Assembly (NCBI GenBank): GCA_022818135.1
Contig: JAFMSR010000012.1
Location: 31,185,550-31,249,549, forward strand
Length of the DNA: 64,000 bases
DNA from: Saxidomus purpurata
Lineage: Eukaryota; Mollusca; Bivalvia; Venerida; Veneridae
Direction: 5' to 3'
Positions 1 to 13,519 of the stretch are shown one piece after another (within the stretch, counting starts at the first letter, position 1; every line of letters begins with the position of its first letter). A model generated the notes under the pieces. The model had not been told where the DNA came from, searched no databases, and worked only from the letters and a program-made list of their open reading frames with translations. A program made the translations under genes and the position numbers.

Positions 1-3000
1 TAAAATTTTCCTCCAGTCACATTAGATATTAGAAGGCAGAAACACAAAAATTGGGTGTAAATTTAAACAGCTTCAAGACTTAGCAATGAAAAAGAAAGTA
101 TCACTTGAGGCAAGAAATCATCAAATCAAAGAATTTTTTTATTAATTTTTTTCATTATGCTGGCTGTAACATGTTAAGTTTTCAGTATAATTGGCCAGTA
201 TCTCCAATTTGCCATTATTGTCCATTGAATAACTGGTAGCCATATTAAATTGAATGGACTGTGATTTTAATTGCTTTACTATCAATCTCATCTTCCAAGG
301 GGGACCTTGCTTAAGTGATAAAATAACAAGAAATTAAATAGCTACAATAAGAAATACAAATTAGTATTGAAAAACATGATGTGTTGATAATTTGTAACCC
401 TGGGGCAGGAAAAATTGATGATCGAAGTTGAGATGGTATAAATAAGTAATTGTTGGTTACACTTAAGGAAAATATGATAAAAACATGAAACATCCAAGGC
501 TTCTTGTTTATGACAATATTACATCAATAATTGGTCAACATTGTATTTTTATTATCTTTCTGCAATCTTACAAACATTCAATCTCTGTAAAAGTGATAAT
601 AAATATATAAGAGAAACCTTTCAACAACAATAAATTTTCTCAAAAACCGACACAATTGCCTCAAAACTTTGTTTCACTTTTAAACATCCTCATTAAATCT
701 GGTGATTTATACCAATTCTTAACTTACTTTGTCAAAACAAATAAAGGAAATTTTCTTTTTAGAAAGAATTATAATATTATCAATAATATGCAATCCATTC
801 CGGCTAGTTTCAGTTGCTGTCATGTTTGTAGGGTAAAAGAGATCATTCAGATTGATGAGGTGTTAAATTTACTTGAAAAGGAAACAGTGATGAAAATTAT
901 GATAACCTGTCAGCACACGTCTTTACTGTCACGGGTAAGTTTCACTTCGTACTTGGTCTAACAATGCCGAGCAGGGACAGTGATGTAGATAAGATTCATT
1001 CCGACTACATCTTTAATGCCTGCTCTGAATCACCAACAATTACATGCAGAAAAACATCTTTAACTCAAACTTTACCAATTTCAAACAAAGTGATTGGCTA
1101 AAGAAATAATAAGTGCGGAAACAAAGTTTATATTACAATCAAAGGTAAATCATCACGCCTTCTTGTGTTAGTCACACACTGCACATTCACATAAACCGTC
1201 TTTCATTACATTCCTTATATCATGCAGAATCTGAAGATGTTACATGGAGTGAGAAAAACTTGCAGTTTTAATCATATATTGCATCTTCACAAACGCAACA
1301 AAGCTTATGTTTCAGTTGATTATAAATCAAAATATATTTCTTCATTAAGAAGATACATGACTCAGGTTTAGTTGCGCTCATCAAATTATTTACGTAAACT
1401 CGGGGGACCATTGTGCGCTATCAAACTTAAAATTTTATGGTCACAAAGCATTCAGTACAGCATCTGACTCAACTCAATGGACTAAAGGATGCAAAATATA
1501 TAAAATATATTCAAATCACGCTGTTTCCAACATCTCATTTCAGAGTCCTTTTCATTCTTACCATACCGTAACTAAATTTTCACGTCAGTCTATCGGACCA
1601 TTTCAATTAAAGCATTTTTTATTCAAGACTGCATACAAAGGTTTATAACGGTTTCATATCATCAGTATTTCTGCATCATCAATCCATTCAACTATCATAA
1701 AATTGTACAGCTATCATCAAAGGTATTTCAAACTAGATCTAAAAGCTCATTTTATTCTGAATTGGTCCAACGGCATAAATAATGTTAGATACAGGCTCTA
1801 GCTATAAATTTTTTTCTTTAAAAAGCAATACATCTACTGTGCATCTTACAAGCTGCCAGTGACATTTTTTTTAACTACTGTTAAACTTTTATGACATATC
1901 TTTGATGTTTTTCCTAAAATCCTCTTTTGAAAAGGATGAAAATGTAAACAGGCTGAATCAAATGCTTTCAAAGCAAATGATGGATCAGTTTTTAGTGGTT
2001 TATGAAATCACGTAAAAATCTATTAATTACTTCCTAAAAACATGTTACGAAATGTTCGGATTTTTTAAGTATAAGGCTTGTGTATACTAATTAAACATTC
2101 TTAATATAGACTATATAATCATTATAAATACATCATAGCATGACATGAGAAAAACAGAACAAAGATAAACCAACAATTTCTGATGTAAGTGATGAGAATT
2201 TCAGACAAAATGTTTATCATTCAAGATATCAATAAGACAAGTATGTTAGACCATGAAACTTCAACCTCTCAAGCAACAATCAAATTTTTTTATTAAAAGA
2301 TGTATGAATACAATCACAGATTTGCCTGATTACTATGTATCAAAATATCGACTTCCAACCATCAAAATCTACAATTTAACAATGCACTGCAATCAGAATT
2401 TTTTTTACGTATTGTTTCAAAGTATGAGCTTGATCCAAATGGGATGTAGTCTATTCGAGCAAAGGACAATGCAGCAATCATGCGAACCGTTCAAAGTATC
2501 AAAATATCTATCAGATTGAATACAGGAGGCCATTGTGTGTGCGCAACTACATCCCCGGAATGATAATCTGATTTTGGCAACTGATGAATGTATAGCTGTG
2601 AGAATCGAAGCTCCATTATTCAACAGTATGTTAGGGATGAGGCGTGTCATTAAAATATCTTGTCTGGATAACTTATTGACAATCAGTACAGAAACTCTAG
2701 CCAAAATCAGTAGTATAAAAAGAGTCTTTATCAATATGATGGAATACCAGATAACTTAGATTCTGGTTTAATGTGATCACTTCATAAAGTGCTCAAAATA
2801 CTTCAGACCAAACAATTCATTACAATCTTAAATAGACCAGTTATGTAAAATCAGAATGCAAGATAAATTGAAAGCCTACGGCAACTTCTGCGTATGTATC
2901 TCATATAAATTTGCCTTCACAATACAACCCCAAAACGAAAATTTTCATCTTTACTCAGATAAAGCCAAATAAGTTTTCTGATTAATTTCAACAAAAGCTT

Positions 3001-4350
3001 CAAGAATACTGTGTTTATTAACTTCTAAAATTCTGCTTCCTATGAAATGATACCACTGTTGCCTTTCATAGTGGAGCACAAAAATGACCTCAGCAGGGTT
3101 CAAACCCAAAACTTAGAGAAAAGCGGCTATCAGAAGCCTTTCACGTTCTCCTTGGCTCTAAAATTGAAATGCAATTTATACAATGTATCAGTACAAGTTT
3201 TAACAGGAATGGTGTTCCTTGTCTCATGCTACATTGTCTTGGTAAACACAGACTGATTTCATTGGGTGTGTATCAGGTATGCTAGTTTAAACACTGAACC
3301 AGGCAGATGAATGATCAGTTTTATCCATTAGAACATCTTAAACTATTGTGACACATACATATATATCAAATTCTTAATGTGTATCTGCAATCAAGATCAT
3401 ATACGGAAGGAAAAAAAAGCATGCAATTTACATTTTCAAAGGTATTAGAATGACATTGTATGTGACATCTTTCTGTTTACATTCAGATACTTGATTTTGA
3501 AAATTATATTGATCTTCCAGGTTCAAATTACTTCTCATCCAAACCATCCTTTTAAACTGAAGTTGCCAACCATTCTTTAATATTGATGGTACTTGATATT
3601 CTTACATGATCAAACATGAGAAAAAGCGATGTTTTATTACAGATATACAGAATTAGAAACATTTTTTTGCTAATGATTTGTTTTATCAGCTTTGGTTAGT
3701 TCAAGTAGTTACGGTAAGGATTCAATTTTTGAGAAGGCTTCCTAGTTCATGACAGTACGGTGAATCAAAGTAGTTTCTGAGTAGAGCTATGCACAGCCCA
3801 ACATATAACCAGTATCTCTTGATACATGAGCTAGTTAGGGTTAAATCTAGAAAATGATTCTCTACATGGGTATCAATACTATTTTCTGGAAAGAATGTCC
3901 AATTTATCAAAACTTGAAACAATAAATCTTACAAAAACAAGAAATTTCCAAATTTCTTTATTCAAAATAATATACAAGCACTTCATGATGCATGTCTGGA
4001 TCAGGGTTCTCGAGGGTTTGAAGATACACCGTATCTCTGCAACCCATGCAATTGTCAACTTTAAAGTTTAATGGACTTCAGATTGTGAAGTGTTCAATTC
4101 AAATCACCATGTTTGCAAAATTACACATTTTACCAATATTTGTCTTCCACGAATGCTGTTAAGATGTGTACATAGACTGATGGACTACTTTCATGGAAGA
4201 TAAATTTGGGCAGTCATCTTTCAGATGGAAGAATAAATCATCAGTTCTAAAGTCTGATTTATAAAAAACAAACAAGAACTATGTATTTGAGGATGATGTA
4301 TGTTTAATATATGTATTTTGTATGCTATAAATGTTGTGTAATAGTTGATG
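1..4350. other. AT-rich stretch with no supported gene
   Basis: I read both strands for exons with good splice borders and for recognisable protein motifs and found none. The short open frames here, for example 2,253-2,759 on both strands and 3,047-3,256, resemble no family I know and have low-complexity AT-driven composition. If the zinc-finger gene starting at 10,490 is real, this stretch is probably inside its first intron. Confidence 0.4.
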
Positions 4351-4353
4351 CCA

Positions 4354-4359
4354 AATAAA
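4354..4359 (+). promoter_or_regulatory. AATAAA followed by TTATTG-rich tail
   Basis: A plus-strand AATAAA is followed at once by a short T-rich run of TTATTG-like units. It could be the polyadenylation signal of an unrecognised plus-strand transcript or the simple-repeat tail of a decayed retroelement. No coding exon upstream supports the first reading. Confidence 0.2.
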
Positions 4360-4759
4360 GTTTTATTGTTATTATTGTTGATGTGAGCTTGATGGAAGAA
4401 AACTTAAAGCTGCATGTGACTAGTCATGTCTACCAATGAAACTAAGGGATGTGCATCCCTTCCGATAGAATCTCAAAAATCTTAACCTGGTAAATGAAAC
4501 CCCAAATGAAACTCCTTAATTGTTCTCAACCAACAAATCTGTGTGAAAAAAGTTGATTCCAGCTACTGAAACTGAATGGTGCATCATGGATTCGGAATCA
4601 TATCATTCAATATTCATTAAATTCTGTGACCATTCTAGGGAACCATTCTTACAGCACACCTGTACACCTTAAATTAATTTAAATCAGAATATTAAGGAAT
4701 CAGAGTGATGTTGCATTTCTTAAAAAAAAAAATATTACTCATTTAAAAAGTTGATGACA

Positions 4760-5224
4760 GGGGCGGATCCAGGATTTGGTCTTAGGGGGGACGTAACTTT
4801 TTTGCCATGTGTTGGTTCTGCTCAAGCCTTATAAGACGGCAATTATGACTGTGTGTTCATTCTCTGTTTTTAAGTAATCCAACACTAAATAGTGGTGGAG
4901 CGAGCGAGTTTATAATTAACATGTATAACTGAATGGCAATGAACAATGCCAGGGCCGTAGCCAGAGGTTAAAAAATAGGGAGGCACTTTCTAGGGAGTTC
5001 GGGGGCATGCTCCCCCCCAAAAAAAATTTTCGAGGTGCCATTTCGTGCATTTTCCTGCATTTCAAACGTGATTTTGATACTTTTAAGATACCGATTTCGG
5101 AAACAGAAAATATAAATTTATACTCAGATATTTATGTAAGGTTGGGGAATTTTGGGGGGCGCGTGCCAGGTGCCCCCCCTGGATCCGCTAGTGTGCCGGG
5201 TGCCCCCCCCTGGATCCGCTAGTG
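4760..5224. mobile_element. MITE-like element with GCGGATCCAGG termini
   Basis: The left end begins GGGGCGGATCCAGG and the right end reads CCTGGATCCGCTAGTG, giving an inverted GCGGATCCAGG core. It is flanked by a perfect 7-bp direct repeat GATGACA (4,753-4,759 and 5,225-5,231), the expected target-site duplication. The right terminal block of about 25 bp, CCCCCCTGGATCCGCTAGTG and its lead-in, is present twice in tandem. Inside, near 4,950, is a second repeat-like start (GGGCCGTAGCCAG), possibly a nested element. It has no coding capacity: the 71-residue frame at 5,007-5,222 is translated repeat. Confidence 0.7.
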
Positions 5225-5231
5225 GATGACA

Positions 5232-7689
5232 TTTGTCAATAAAAACTTTAATATCAGTTTCGCTGTAAATTTGCACAGCAATTCAAAATAATCACGAGTT
5301 GCTTTAAAGCTATGATGACCAAACAAGCAATTTCAAATATGTGCAGATAGCATTTTTACATACTCCCTTTTTTAAAACCTCAAGGATACACCACTTTACA
5401 ATAATCACATGTCATTTAACCAATTTTCTTCTTCAACAAAAGATGTAGAAATTACATGACTTAAGGACAAAACTTGGTGACAAGGTTTAAGTAATCACTG
5501 GTTGCTAAAAACACTTATTCTAACACCTGGGTAATTGGCAACTGTGTTTGGCATTATTGCTTTTTCAATGAAAAATGATGAAAAAAAACATGACTTTGAA
5601 CTCAATTTAAAGGAATTTAAGACATTGAAAAATGCTGTGTTCCATTTATGAGAGAATATTACTTAGAAGAAGCACTTAAACAGTCAGAATCACTCATGTC
5701 ATGATGATGTCACTTTCACTTCCAATGTGAACGCGGTCGCTCTCGCCTGCAGAATTTTTTTCAACTACCTCTGTAAACACCAAGGAAAACGCTCAGGCGG
5801 ATTTTCCGTCCATTCATGTCTTGTGATCATTTGTCATTTGACTTCAGAATTCTGTTGTTGTTCTTGTCTTTAAATAAATTTCCAGGAAGTAGCAATGCGA
5901 TGATTCCCGCCATGTATCAAAACTGACTCACCGAACGCTTGATTAAGTATGATCTTCAACCGAAGGAAAGCATATCAGTAACACAGACTGATGCTGAGCG
6001 TTTTGAGTTACCGTTCTTTGTACGGACTGTACCGAAATAATTGCGGTTAAGTTCCATGACAAATAATAATAACAATAACAGATATGGCGGAAATTACGGT
6101 CGAGTCGCTGTGTAGTTTTTCGATTTTGTTCTTTTCTCTAGGCGAGGTTTCCTGGACAAACGGCCTTGACTGGCACGCATGCATAGGTATTAGCTCAGCA
6201 AGGGTCCTCTGGTAAAACGTGGACCAGAAGGTACTTTACTACATTAGTTGCAACATTTTCTTCTGACCCTGTGTATGAAACTATTCAAAACAAAGATTCA
6301 CACAACTGCTCTTAAAATATATCATATTGATCATGACCAGGCATTAGCAAAATTACAAGCATAGGGCCTCTAGTAGAAATATGAGATCTACAATCTCCCT
6401 GTGCACCATGCCCGTTCCCAGATCGCAGATATTATGTGATTCTTCTACATCATTAATGCATGTTTGATAACGACCAACACAAACTTTCAATTAAATACGA
6501 AGTCAAGCACCTCTCTAAATATACCAGTCAATTTATTTTATGAAATCGATGCAAGATAAAAGATGAAACGCGGTAAATTTCTTCGATTAAGTCTTGTCAT
6601 CCTCTTCCCGGAGAGACTGTTTAGAACCTCTTGAAAATTTCAATAAGTGGCGAAGAAATGCTGTAAATATTAATGTTTTATTTAGGAGGTAAAACGTTCT
6701 TTCATACTATTATGTACACTTTTATAAACAATTCGTTTATTTCACAATACTGAATAATTTAGACACATTTTTATTTCAGGACATAATTGGACCTTATATC
6801 GAGTGAAAGCCGCGCATATGGGGTATATAACTTGTTTCCCATCGTGTGTGACACTCTTCAAACACTAGCATCTTAACGCTTTGATCCCGCCGACAGAGCG
6901 CAAATACTGCTCAATAAAGACTCACATTGGGCTTACCCTCGTAAACATCACATCAGATATGGATTTCAATTTTCGTTTTCAAAACCTTCTATGGGTGATC
7001 AATAGGTACTTTGTAAAAAAAAAGCAGGTTCCAGGAAACTAAAATCGATTTATTTTCACCAGGATTGGTTTGAAAGAAAGTAAGAAAAGTAGAATGCAAA
7101 ATCTCATTCAGATAGTTTGTGTTAGAACCCAAATAATATACCTCGTTCGAAATTACCCCTGGTAACAGATGTCTAAAATTTGTGAAGCATAGACAAGAAT
7201 CGTTTCCCACGTCGTCAAGCTCAGGAACTTTATCACTGCTGTAGCCACATTATCAACAATGAGGCAATTCACTTGTTTGTCGTCGCTATATACCCGGATA
7301 TAATCACCAGGATTCTTTGTTGACAGAGATCGTGAAATTCGTATTTATATAGGTAATATATCTGCGTATCAGCTCGAAATTTCGAAAACCCATTTAATAA
7401 AATTAATAACAGTCCGTGCTATATCATGAGCTGTTTGTTAGACATACACGAACATTGACGGTGACAATCAGCTGAGGTCTGTTACCTGCCAAATTAGCCG
7501 AAAAGCCTTGTAAATTCTAAACCAACATTATGTTTTTTTTTTATAACATATTCTTCAGTTATCAACAAAGAAGACTATAATAACAATTGCCCAATTCAAA
7601 CGTCACCATTGTAGTAGCATCAATTCTGAGAGATGACTCTGCAACTATTTAAACTGTTTTAGCATTTTGATTAGCCACAACATAGCTAA
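5232..7689. other. Region with a GC-richer patch; promoter or first exon not proven
   Basis: From about 5,730 to 6,190 the sequence is richer in CpG than its surroundings. On the plus strand an ATG at 6,084 opens a 34-codon frame starting MAEITVES that ends at a possible donor (AG|GTATTAG, after 6,186). I do not recognise the peptide and find no acceptor-linked next exon, so this is only a candidate 5' end. The rest of the interval shows nothing supportable. Confidence 0.15.
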
Positions 7690-7890
7690 GTGGACCTCAG
7701 TGATGCAGTGGTTACGACGATTGGTAAGTAACCTAGCGGAGCCGGGTTTGATCCCGGGTCCATGGGCAAAATGTATGATGCCACCTATGCCTAAGTCGAC
7801 CATCCAGCTGTAAATGGGTATCAGTAATGGAAATAGATGGCAATCCTCACAAACAGCGATTGGTTGCATCATGGGTGGTGTCTAGAAAGT
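7690..7890 (+). repeat. tRNA-derived SINE-like repeat
   Basis: A tRNA-like head contains an A-box-like GATGCAGTGGTTACG and a B box GGTTTGATCCC at about 7,745, followed by about 130 bp of unrelated body. It does not fold into a clean tRNA cloverleaf and has no anticodon arm I can assign, so it is read as a SINE and not a tRNA gene. The 75-residue minus-strand frame over it is a translation of the repeat. Confidence 0.5.
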
Positions 7891-10450
7891 TAGAAGGTTC
7901 TGTTATGCAATCTACCTTAAACAAAGTAATTAACATAGTTTTGGATGCTGGGCTTTTAACCGACCAATCATTGGCACGTCATACAGGGTGACATATAAAA
8001 TACGCTGGGAATTGCTTTCCATAGCGGGCGTAAAAGTTAAAACTATGGCGGTTTCTGAAATGTGTTATATTAATGAGAAAAAAGCAAATTTTCATCTCAG
8101 TATAGGTGGTGATACAGCGGAAGAGAGAATTTTATCAGTGAAAATCAATGCTGAACCGAAACCCAGGGATTAAACGCCGCGATAAATTTATTGAAAGTCT
8201 GGATTGAAATTCCGAGACAGACGACAACTTCGAACATAACATTGATTTTAGGATGCTTGATGATGTTTACTTAAACCTGAACAATGACAATTGACGAGAT
8301 TTACGGTGATTTAGATCATCAAATCAACTCATTTGCGGCCCGTCCGGGGACTCTTAACTTCAAAGGTAGGAAAAGGCTGACAGCAACGAATAAACAGCAC
8401 ATATTTCAGTTATACAGTGTGCAGATGACACTTGGCATACAATCTGTACATAAACATGACTGAATATTATTTAAAATGTGGCATTTAAGAGGTACATATA
8501 TACATTTGGCTCTAAATGCACACGGCGCGTGCATGAGCCGTTCACAGACTTTCGAGTAAAAGCATAGACACTATTTTAATTGTGCATCTGTGCTCCCACG
8601 ACGCCCTATGCTTTAGTCAGTTTTTAGCAGTCCTCATCAGATCCTTGGTAACAACAACACCATGGAATCAATAGACCTTTGTCCAGTATTGTGCAACTTA
8701 TAAGCTGAGGCAAACATTTATTGCATTTCATTTAATAAAGGTTTATTAAAATATCAATATCTTTAACAGGTTTCAAAGAAACTATCCCCGAGTCAATTAA
8801 AGCATTCAATTTTCTGTATTCAGTACCCGGTCAAGTCACAGCCAGTCTGCATCCAAGATGTTTATATCGAATATAAGATTAGTTTGGTCGCATTGTTTGA
8901 CTTCAGCACATATGAGAACCTGCTTTCAACATCACCTTCAGACGACAAATTAGTTTACTTTACTAGGTAAACACTGTGCATAGGAATTTTTGAACGATAA
9001 TTCAACATCAGCGTGGCAAAGCAAACAATGGAAACAAATTTTGTTTAATCCTGTACTTAGTGATTGTTGCGTAAAAAAGACGCTGATCTGCCCCGAGGTT
9101 GCCTTAGTCAGTGGATGGAGCATGAGAAATCGAATTCAATACAAATAGCTATAGCAGGTTGGTTTCTCAAAATCGCCTTCAACAAGTTGTATACAAATGA
9201 ACATGTATGTTTAAACTTTTTTTGAAAATAATCACAATTTTAACGAATCTTGCAATAATGTTAGTAACTTGAAACTGTTATGACATCATATAGAATCTCC
9301 ACATGTCTTGAAACCGACATTTAACGAAAAACCCGAAGAAAGCATGTAAGTTCTTTGTAAATTAAGACGAACCTCCAGTGGTTTAAGTAAGTTTACATCT
9401 GTGTGCTTTAAGAACAGGACATTTGAAAGTGACGTGTGAGCTACAGATGTGTAGTGAGTAAGGAGCACGACGTTGGGTCCGTATTTGGAGTATGGATGGA
9501 AACGTTGATGACAATTATTACAAATTTAGATATACACATGTACACAATCACTAGGGAAAAACGCACTATATCAACAATACAAGATGATAAACGGTTTTGA
9601 TTGGTCCGATACGCATTTGAAGATATATATTTGTTATGCACCTGGATCTAGACCAGGAGTTGATACTTTCAACAAAAAGGGAAAAAAGTACAATCATGCA
9701 TACTAATACATGCAATTCGTAGATACATTTCCACCTAATTTGGATGCAACACACCATACATGCGCGTGTTGTTCCCGCGTGGTGATGCATAATGCATCAG
9801 GCTAATGGGATGCAGAAGGTTACGTTGTCACTAATACAGACATGCAACTAGTATCTGTGGTTTTGTTCGAGATAAAATTTCCAGGCTTCATGTACATATT
9901 TAAATAAATGACTTGAAACAATTTAGTGTTCACGAACAAAAAAAAATCAACAATGGAAGTAATTTTGGCTATATAATCAGTATCAGCAGCTTTGGTGAGA
10001 GGCCATATTCGTGATATGCAAGCGTGTACCTCTGTTTTATATTTTATACAATAGGATTATGTAACACAAAAAAGTCCGTTATATATACAGACTGGCTTAA
10101 AAATTAATGCACACACTGTTATAACACGGCAACCTAGGTGCAGCATCATTCTGCTACTTTTCAAGTTTTCACAATATACCAAGAACTTACATCCTGGTTT
10201 AACAATAAGAAATAAACTGTACTCTAACAAAACTGGTGTATGTATTTTACTAGCACTTCATCCCCAAAACGCCAAGATTCAGTTATTTCACCTTATTTGG
10301 CATGAACATACATGTACACTATGTGATATACTGATGTCAACTTTAACTATTGACAAGTTCTTTGATATACATGTAAACAGTCACCGAACACAGTGGAATA
10401 AAATATAAAACTATATAAAAAAATCAAATAAAGGTATGAAAACCACTCAC
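7891..10450. other. No supported gene
   Basis: Only short open frames occur, such as a 40-codon ATG frame ending at 8,173 and several AT-rich minus-strand frames near 9,300-9,790. None has flanking splice sites plus a recognisable motif. Confidence 0.35.
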
Positions 10451-10490
10451 CGAAAATGGGTCTGGGTTTAGCCTGCTTTCGCCGCGACAT
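10451..10490 (-). CDS. First coding exon of an MSRRKQ-type zinc-finger transcription factor
   Basis: The minus strand reads MSRRKQAKPRPIF and one further base, then a canonical donor (G|GTGAGT). This N-terminus is the conserved NuRD-recruitment (RBBP4-binding) motif RRKQxxP found at the start of SALL, BCL11, ZFPM (FOG) and ZNF423/ZNF521 proteins; the AKPR continuation is closest to ZNF423/521 and SALL. The start is well fixed: an in-frame TAG (10,518-10,520) stands 27 bases upstream of the ATG with no other ATG between. A possible acceptor lies at 10,542-10,543, so an upstream non-coding exon is possible. The zinc-finger exons are not in the window, so the first intron must exceed 10 kb. The family member cannot be chosen from 13 residues. 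Confidence 0.7.
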
Positions 10491-13212
10491 GATGCGGTTC
10501 CGAGTGTCAACAAAACTCTAATGAACGATATCGGTAATTTCCTACAGCACCAGGTATACGTTCTATACCTGATGATTTAAGAGGGACACACAGGGGTGTT
10601 AAAGATAAGTAGCAACTTGTTTTAAAGAACGCTAAAATCCAATTTTAGGCGCTTTTGCCGTAAACCTTGTATCGGTTTAAAACTGTGACATAATGCCGTT
10701 TGTTATAATTAAAATGATTTGGTTTTGTAAGACTTCTCGATGAAAAGGCACAGTTCATTTATTTATTTCTACTTTTTTTACCCCAGTTCAAAGTGACCAG
10801 GTCCCTGCTTGAGCAATAAGCTTACTTAGCTCAGCTAACCAAGTGGCACTGAAGTGTTGATGAGTTTAATGGGGTCATTTGTCACCAATCATTTTCATGG
10901 CAGAAATTTAGTTATCAGGCTGTTTTTACCCATTTTACATTCCGATTCAAAAAGGTTTCTCTTAGCAATACAAAATATTTCGAAAATGAGGATAATTAAT
11001 AATTTACCACGAATTTTCGCAATTAGCACGAGCATGGTCACATTTTGACACATTTCGAGTTAAAATAAGGGGTTGGAAACTTTTTAAACAACTTGTTTCA
11101 GCGTAAATTTTATATTATATTCATCAGACAAAAATAGAGTCGGATTAAAAATTAACTGACTGCTTTGGTTCAACGGGATAATCCAGGATTTGCGATAAGC
11201 AATGTTTCAATTCATCATTGCAGCTTAGAATTTGGAGAGATCCCTGTGATACACATAGTTTGCAGCGGATAAAGAGAAATAATAATACGGCATTTTATTT
11301 GTTCAGTTTTCTTCCTCAGTACTTAGTTATAAATCGGATTATTTTAATATAGATGAAACTCAATTGTATAAATCGGTAACAGTAGTAAATAAATAAGAGA
11401 AGAAACGAGTCGGGGTTAAAACTAAACGATAACAAAATATTCATGTATTGCAAACTCTAAATATTGCACGGCATCCTGATCGAGTGAGCGAGCGACTGAC
11501 TGACTGACTGACTGACTGGCAGACTGACACACCATTCATGTCGGTCGTGGCTCACTTTGTTAAACATAAAAGTAATCTTTGCTTGTAAACCTCTTTGCGC
11601 CCCTCCTTTTTATTGAAAAGATTCAGACGATAACTTTGTGAGTAAAGAATCAGTGTCGACAATATATGTAACGGTATTTTTCTTGTCTGTTTTTGGCGAG
11701 GTTGGAGGTTAACAACTGCAGGGGCAAATGGTATAAAATATTAGAAAAGTTTCCTCCCTATTTTTCGCCCCTATGCGGATTCTTATCTTGAATGAAACAA
11801 AAGGATCGTATCAGGCTACAGCGTGACAAAAGGTTTCTTCACCTGTTCAGTTCCTTTTATTATCAGTAAATTTAAACGCAAGTCATTTTCGATTTCAGAC
11901 GTTTAAAATTTTGGAACCATGTCAAAATTCGACCATCCAATCAAGTGTGCAATGTAAAATAAGAGGCAGATAACATAATATCGAGTATACCTAACTTCTC
12001 CTTTATTTGAACTGCGATTGCAGTTTCTTTAAGAAATTTGGTCCACAAATAATGCGATCATCAAACAGGGAAGTTGCATTTTAATAAGTAATAAAGATAT
12101 CGATGAGCAATCAATGATATATCCAGTTCTAATATGCATGCACGCAAATGCAATAAGATATGGGGAGCATTCTTGATCAAACTTGTCCGCCAAAATCAAA
12201 TAAGTATATTTTAGGATGTCACGATAATGATCACGGTACGGTTTGGGGTTTCAAGCAATTAATCTTAACACTTCGAAATACATCCGTAAGTATTGGCGGT
12301 TTTGGTTAACGCGCATCAAAATTTGCGGTGCACATGTATGGCAAAGACAGTTGAAATTTTAGTATAATTAACCGACAGGGAAACGAGACTTGATGATTTA
12401 ACCCTGGCTACCCTGACCGGAAATACAAACTTCTCGTGCAGTCTGACTATTTACTGTGTGTGAAATCCTGCCGCCTGCGGTTTCCCGCTACCCTCCCATA
12501 CTGTAACCGCCGACAGACCGACAAATGTGTTCACGCTGTTTAATTTTTACTAAAATGTATTTATTAGAAATAATGAATGGGTCTGATTACCAGAGTAAGC
12601 TAGAAATTGTTTGAACAACTTTGATAGCGTTTAGTGCATTGCATGTGCATCTTATGTGTATTTTTAGCGGTGTGACTGAAGTTTAAAACAACGGTCTCTT
12701 AGTATCAGCACATCAGTTTACCTCAAATGTCGCTCCATAAATCACTTAATTGTATATGGGCTCACCTCTCCGTGTAAGTCAACATCATTATCAGAAGCCC
12801 GCGTTTCTACAATGTAAAAACGCGCATCAGAAGTCAAAACAATATCAAAAGAAGTTGTCAGGAGTCTATAGCTATTGACCCCGTATCCAAAACCATTTAA
12901 AACGATCATTTATCTGACATAAAAGATGCTATTTCATGCTCACAAAAGTCCGCTTTAAGAAAAGATTTGTTTGGAGATTTTCTCGTTAAGTTTAAGTACC
13001 AGTCAATTAAGATGTGGAAAACCTATTTTATTCGGGTACTCAAAGGAGCAACATCTTTAAAATGCTTCAAAACATGAAACCCAGACCATGGAACATTGAG
13101 TTTGTTTAAAAGATCGGGTATCACTAAAACAAGGGTTTGTATTGTGTGAGCGCATCTTAGGAGCCCGTTAATTTGTCACCGGGGTGAAGTTGGGCTCCTG
13201 TAGCCCCTAAAT
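10491..13212. other. Intergenic, likely 5' flank of the zinc-finger gene
   Basis: Apart from the short tandem repeat at 11,494 I find no gene or RNA. The interval lies between a minus-strand start (10,490) and a candidate plus-strand start (13,520), so it may be a shared upstream region. Confidence 0.3.
11494..11517. repeat. (GACT)n microsatellite
   Basis: Six tandem copies of the tetranucleotide GACT, with degenerate GAGC/GACT-like units on the left and a GACA-like unit on the right. Confidence 0.9.
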
Positions 13213-13257
13213 AGATAACGGGATGTGATAAGCAGCTAAGATAACGGGGATAAAAAG
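13213..13257 (+). promoter_or_regulatory. Evenly spaced GATA-site cluster with TATA-like box
   Basis: Three WGATAR motifs start at 13,213 (AGATAA), 13,226 (TGATAA) and 13,239 (AGATAA), exactly 13 bp apart. A fourth GATA core at 13,249 overlaps a TATA-like GATAAAAAG. The two outer blocks resemble each other (AGATAACGGG), so part of the spacing may come from a local duplication. The candidate exon ATG at 13,520 lies about 260 bp downstream. Use as a promoter is inferred. Confidence 0.35.
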
Positions 13258-13519
13258 GGCGACAGGATCAGATGTCAGTTGTATGATGAGAGGTTGTCAC
13301 AGAGTTTGCATGCCCGATAGTTTCAGAGTAAGTTCATAGCGATCACCAAGGGCATTAGTACGGTGCTTTAGAAAAGCACGCTGTCAGCAATATTCAACGT
13401 AAGTCTACCATGGGAAGTCGGCAAGTCCCTGTCGTTGCCTCGTGGCTAAAGGAGGACCAGGGATACTTATTGCATAGGCATTGGCATCAGTAACTTACAA
13501 TCCGTGCAGACCTGAAACC

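Noticed and set aside
656..961. 101-residue plus-strand frame
   Set aside because: Starts at TTG rather than ATG, has no recognisable motif, and no splice or polyadenylation context supports it.
5880..5930. Minus-strand ATG frame MAGIIALLLPGN as a first exon
   Set aside because: No GT donor within the frame, which simply ends at a stop after 28 codons.
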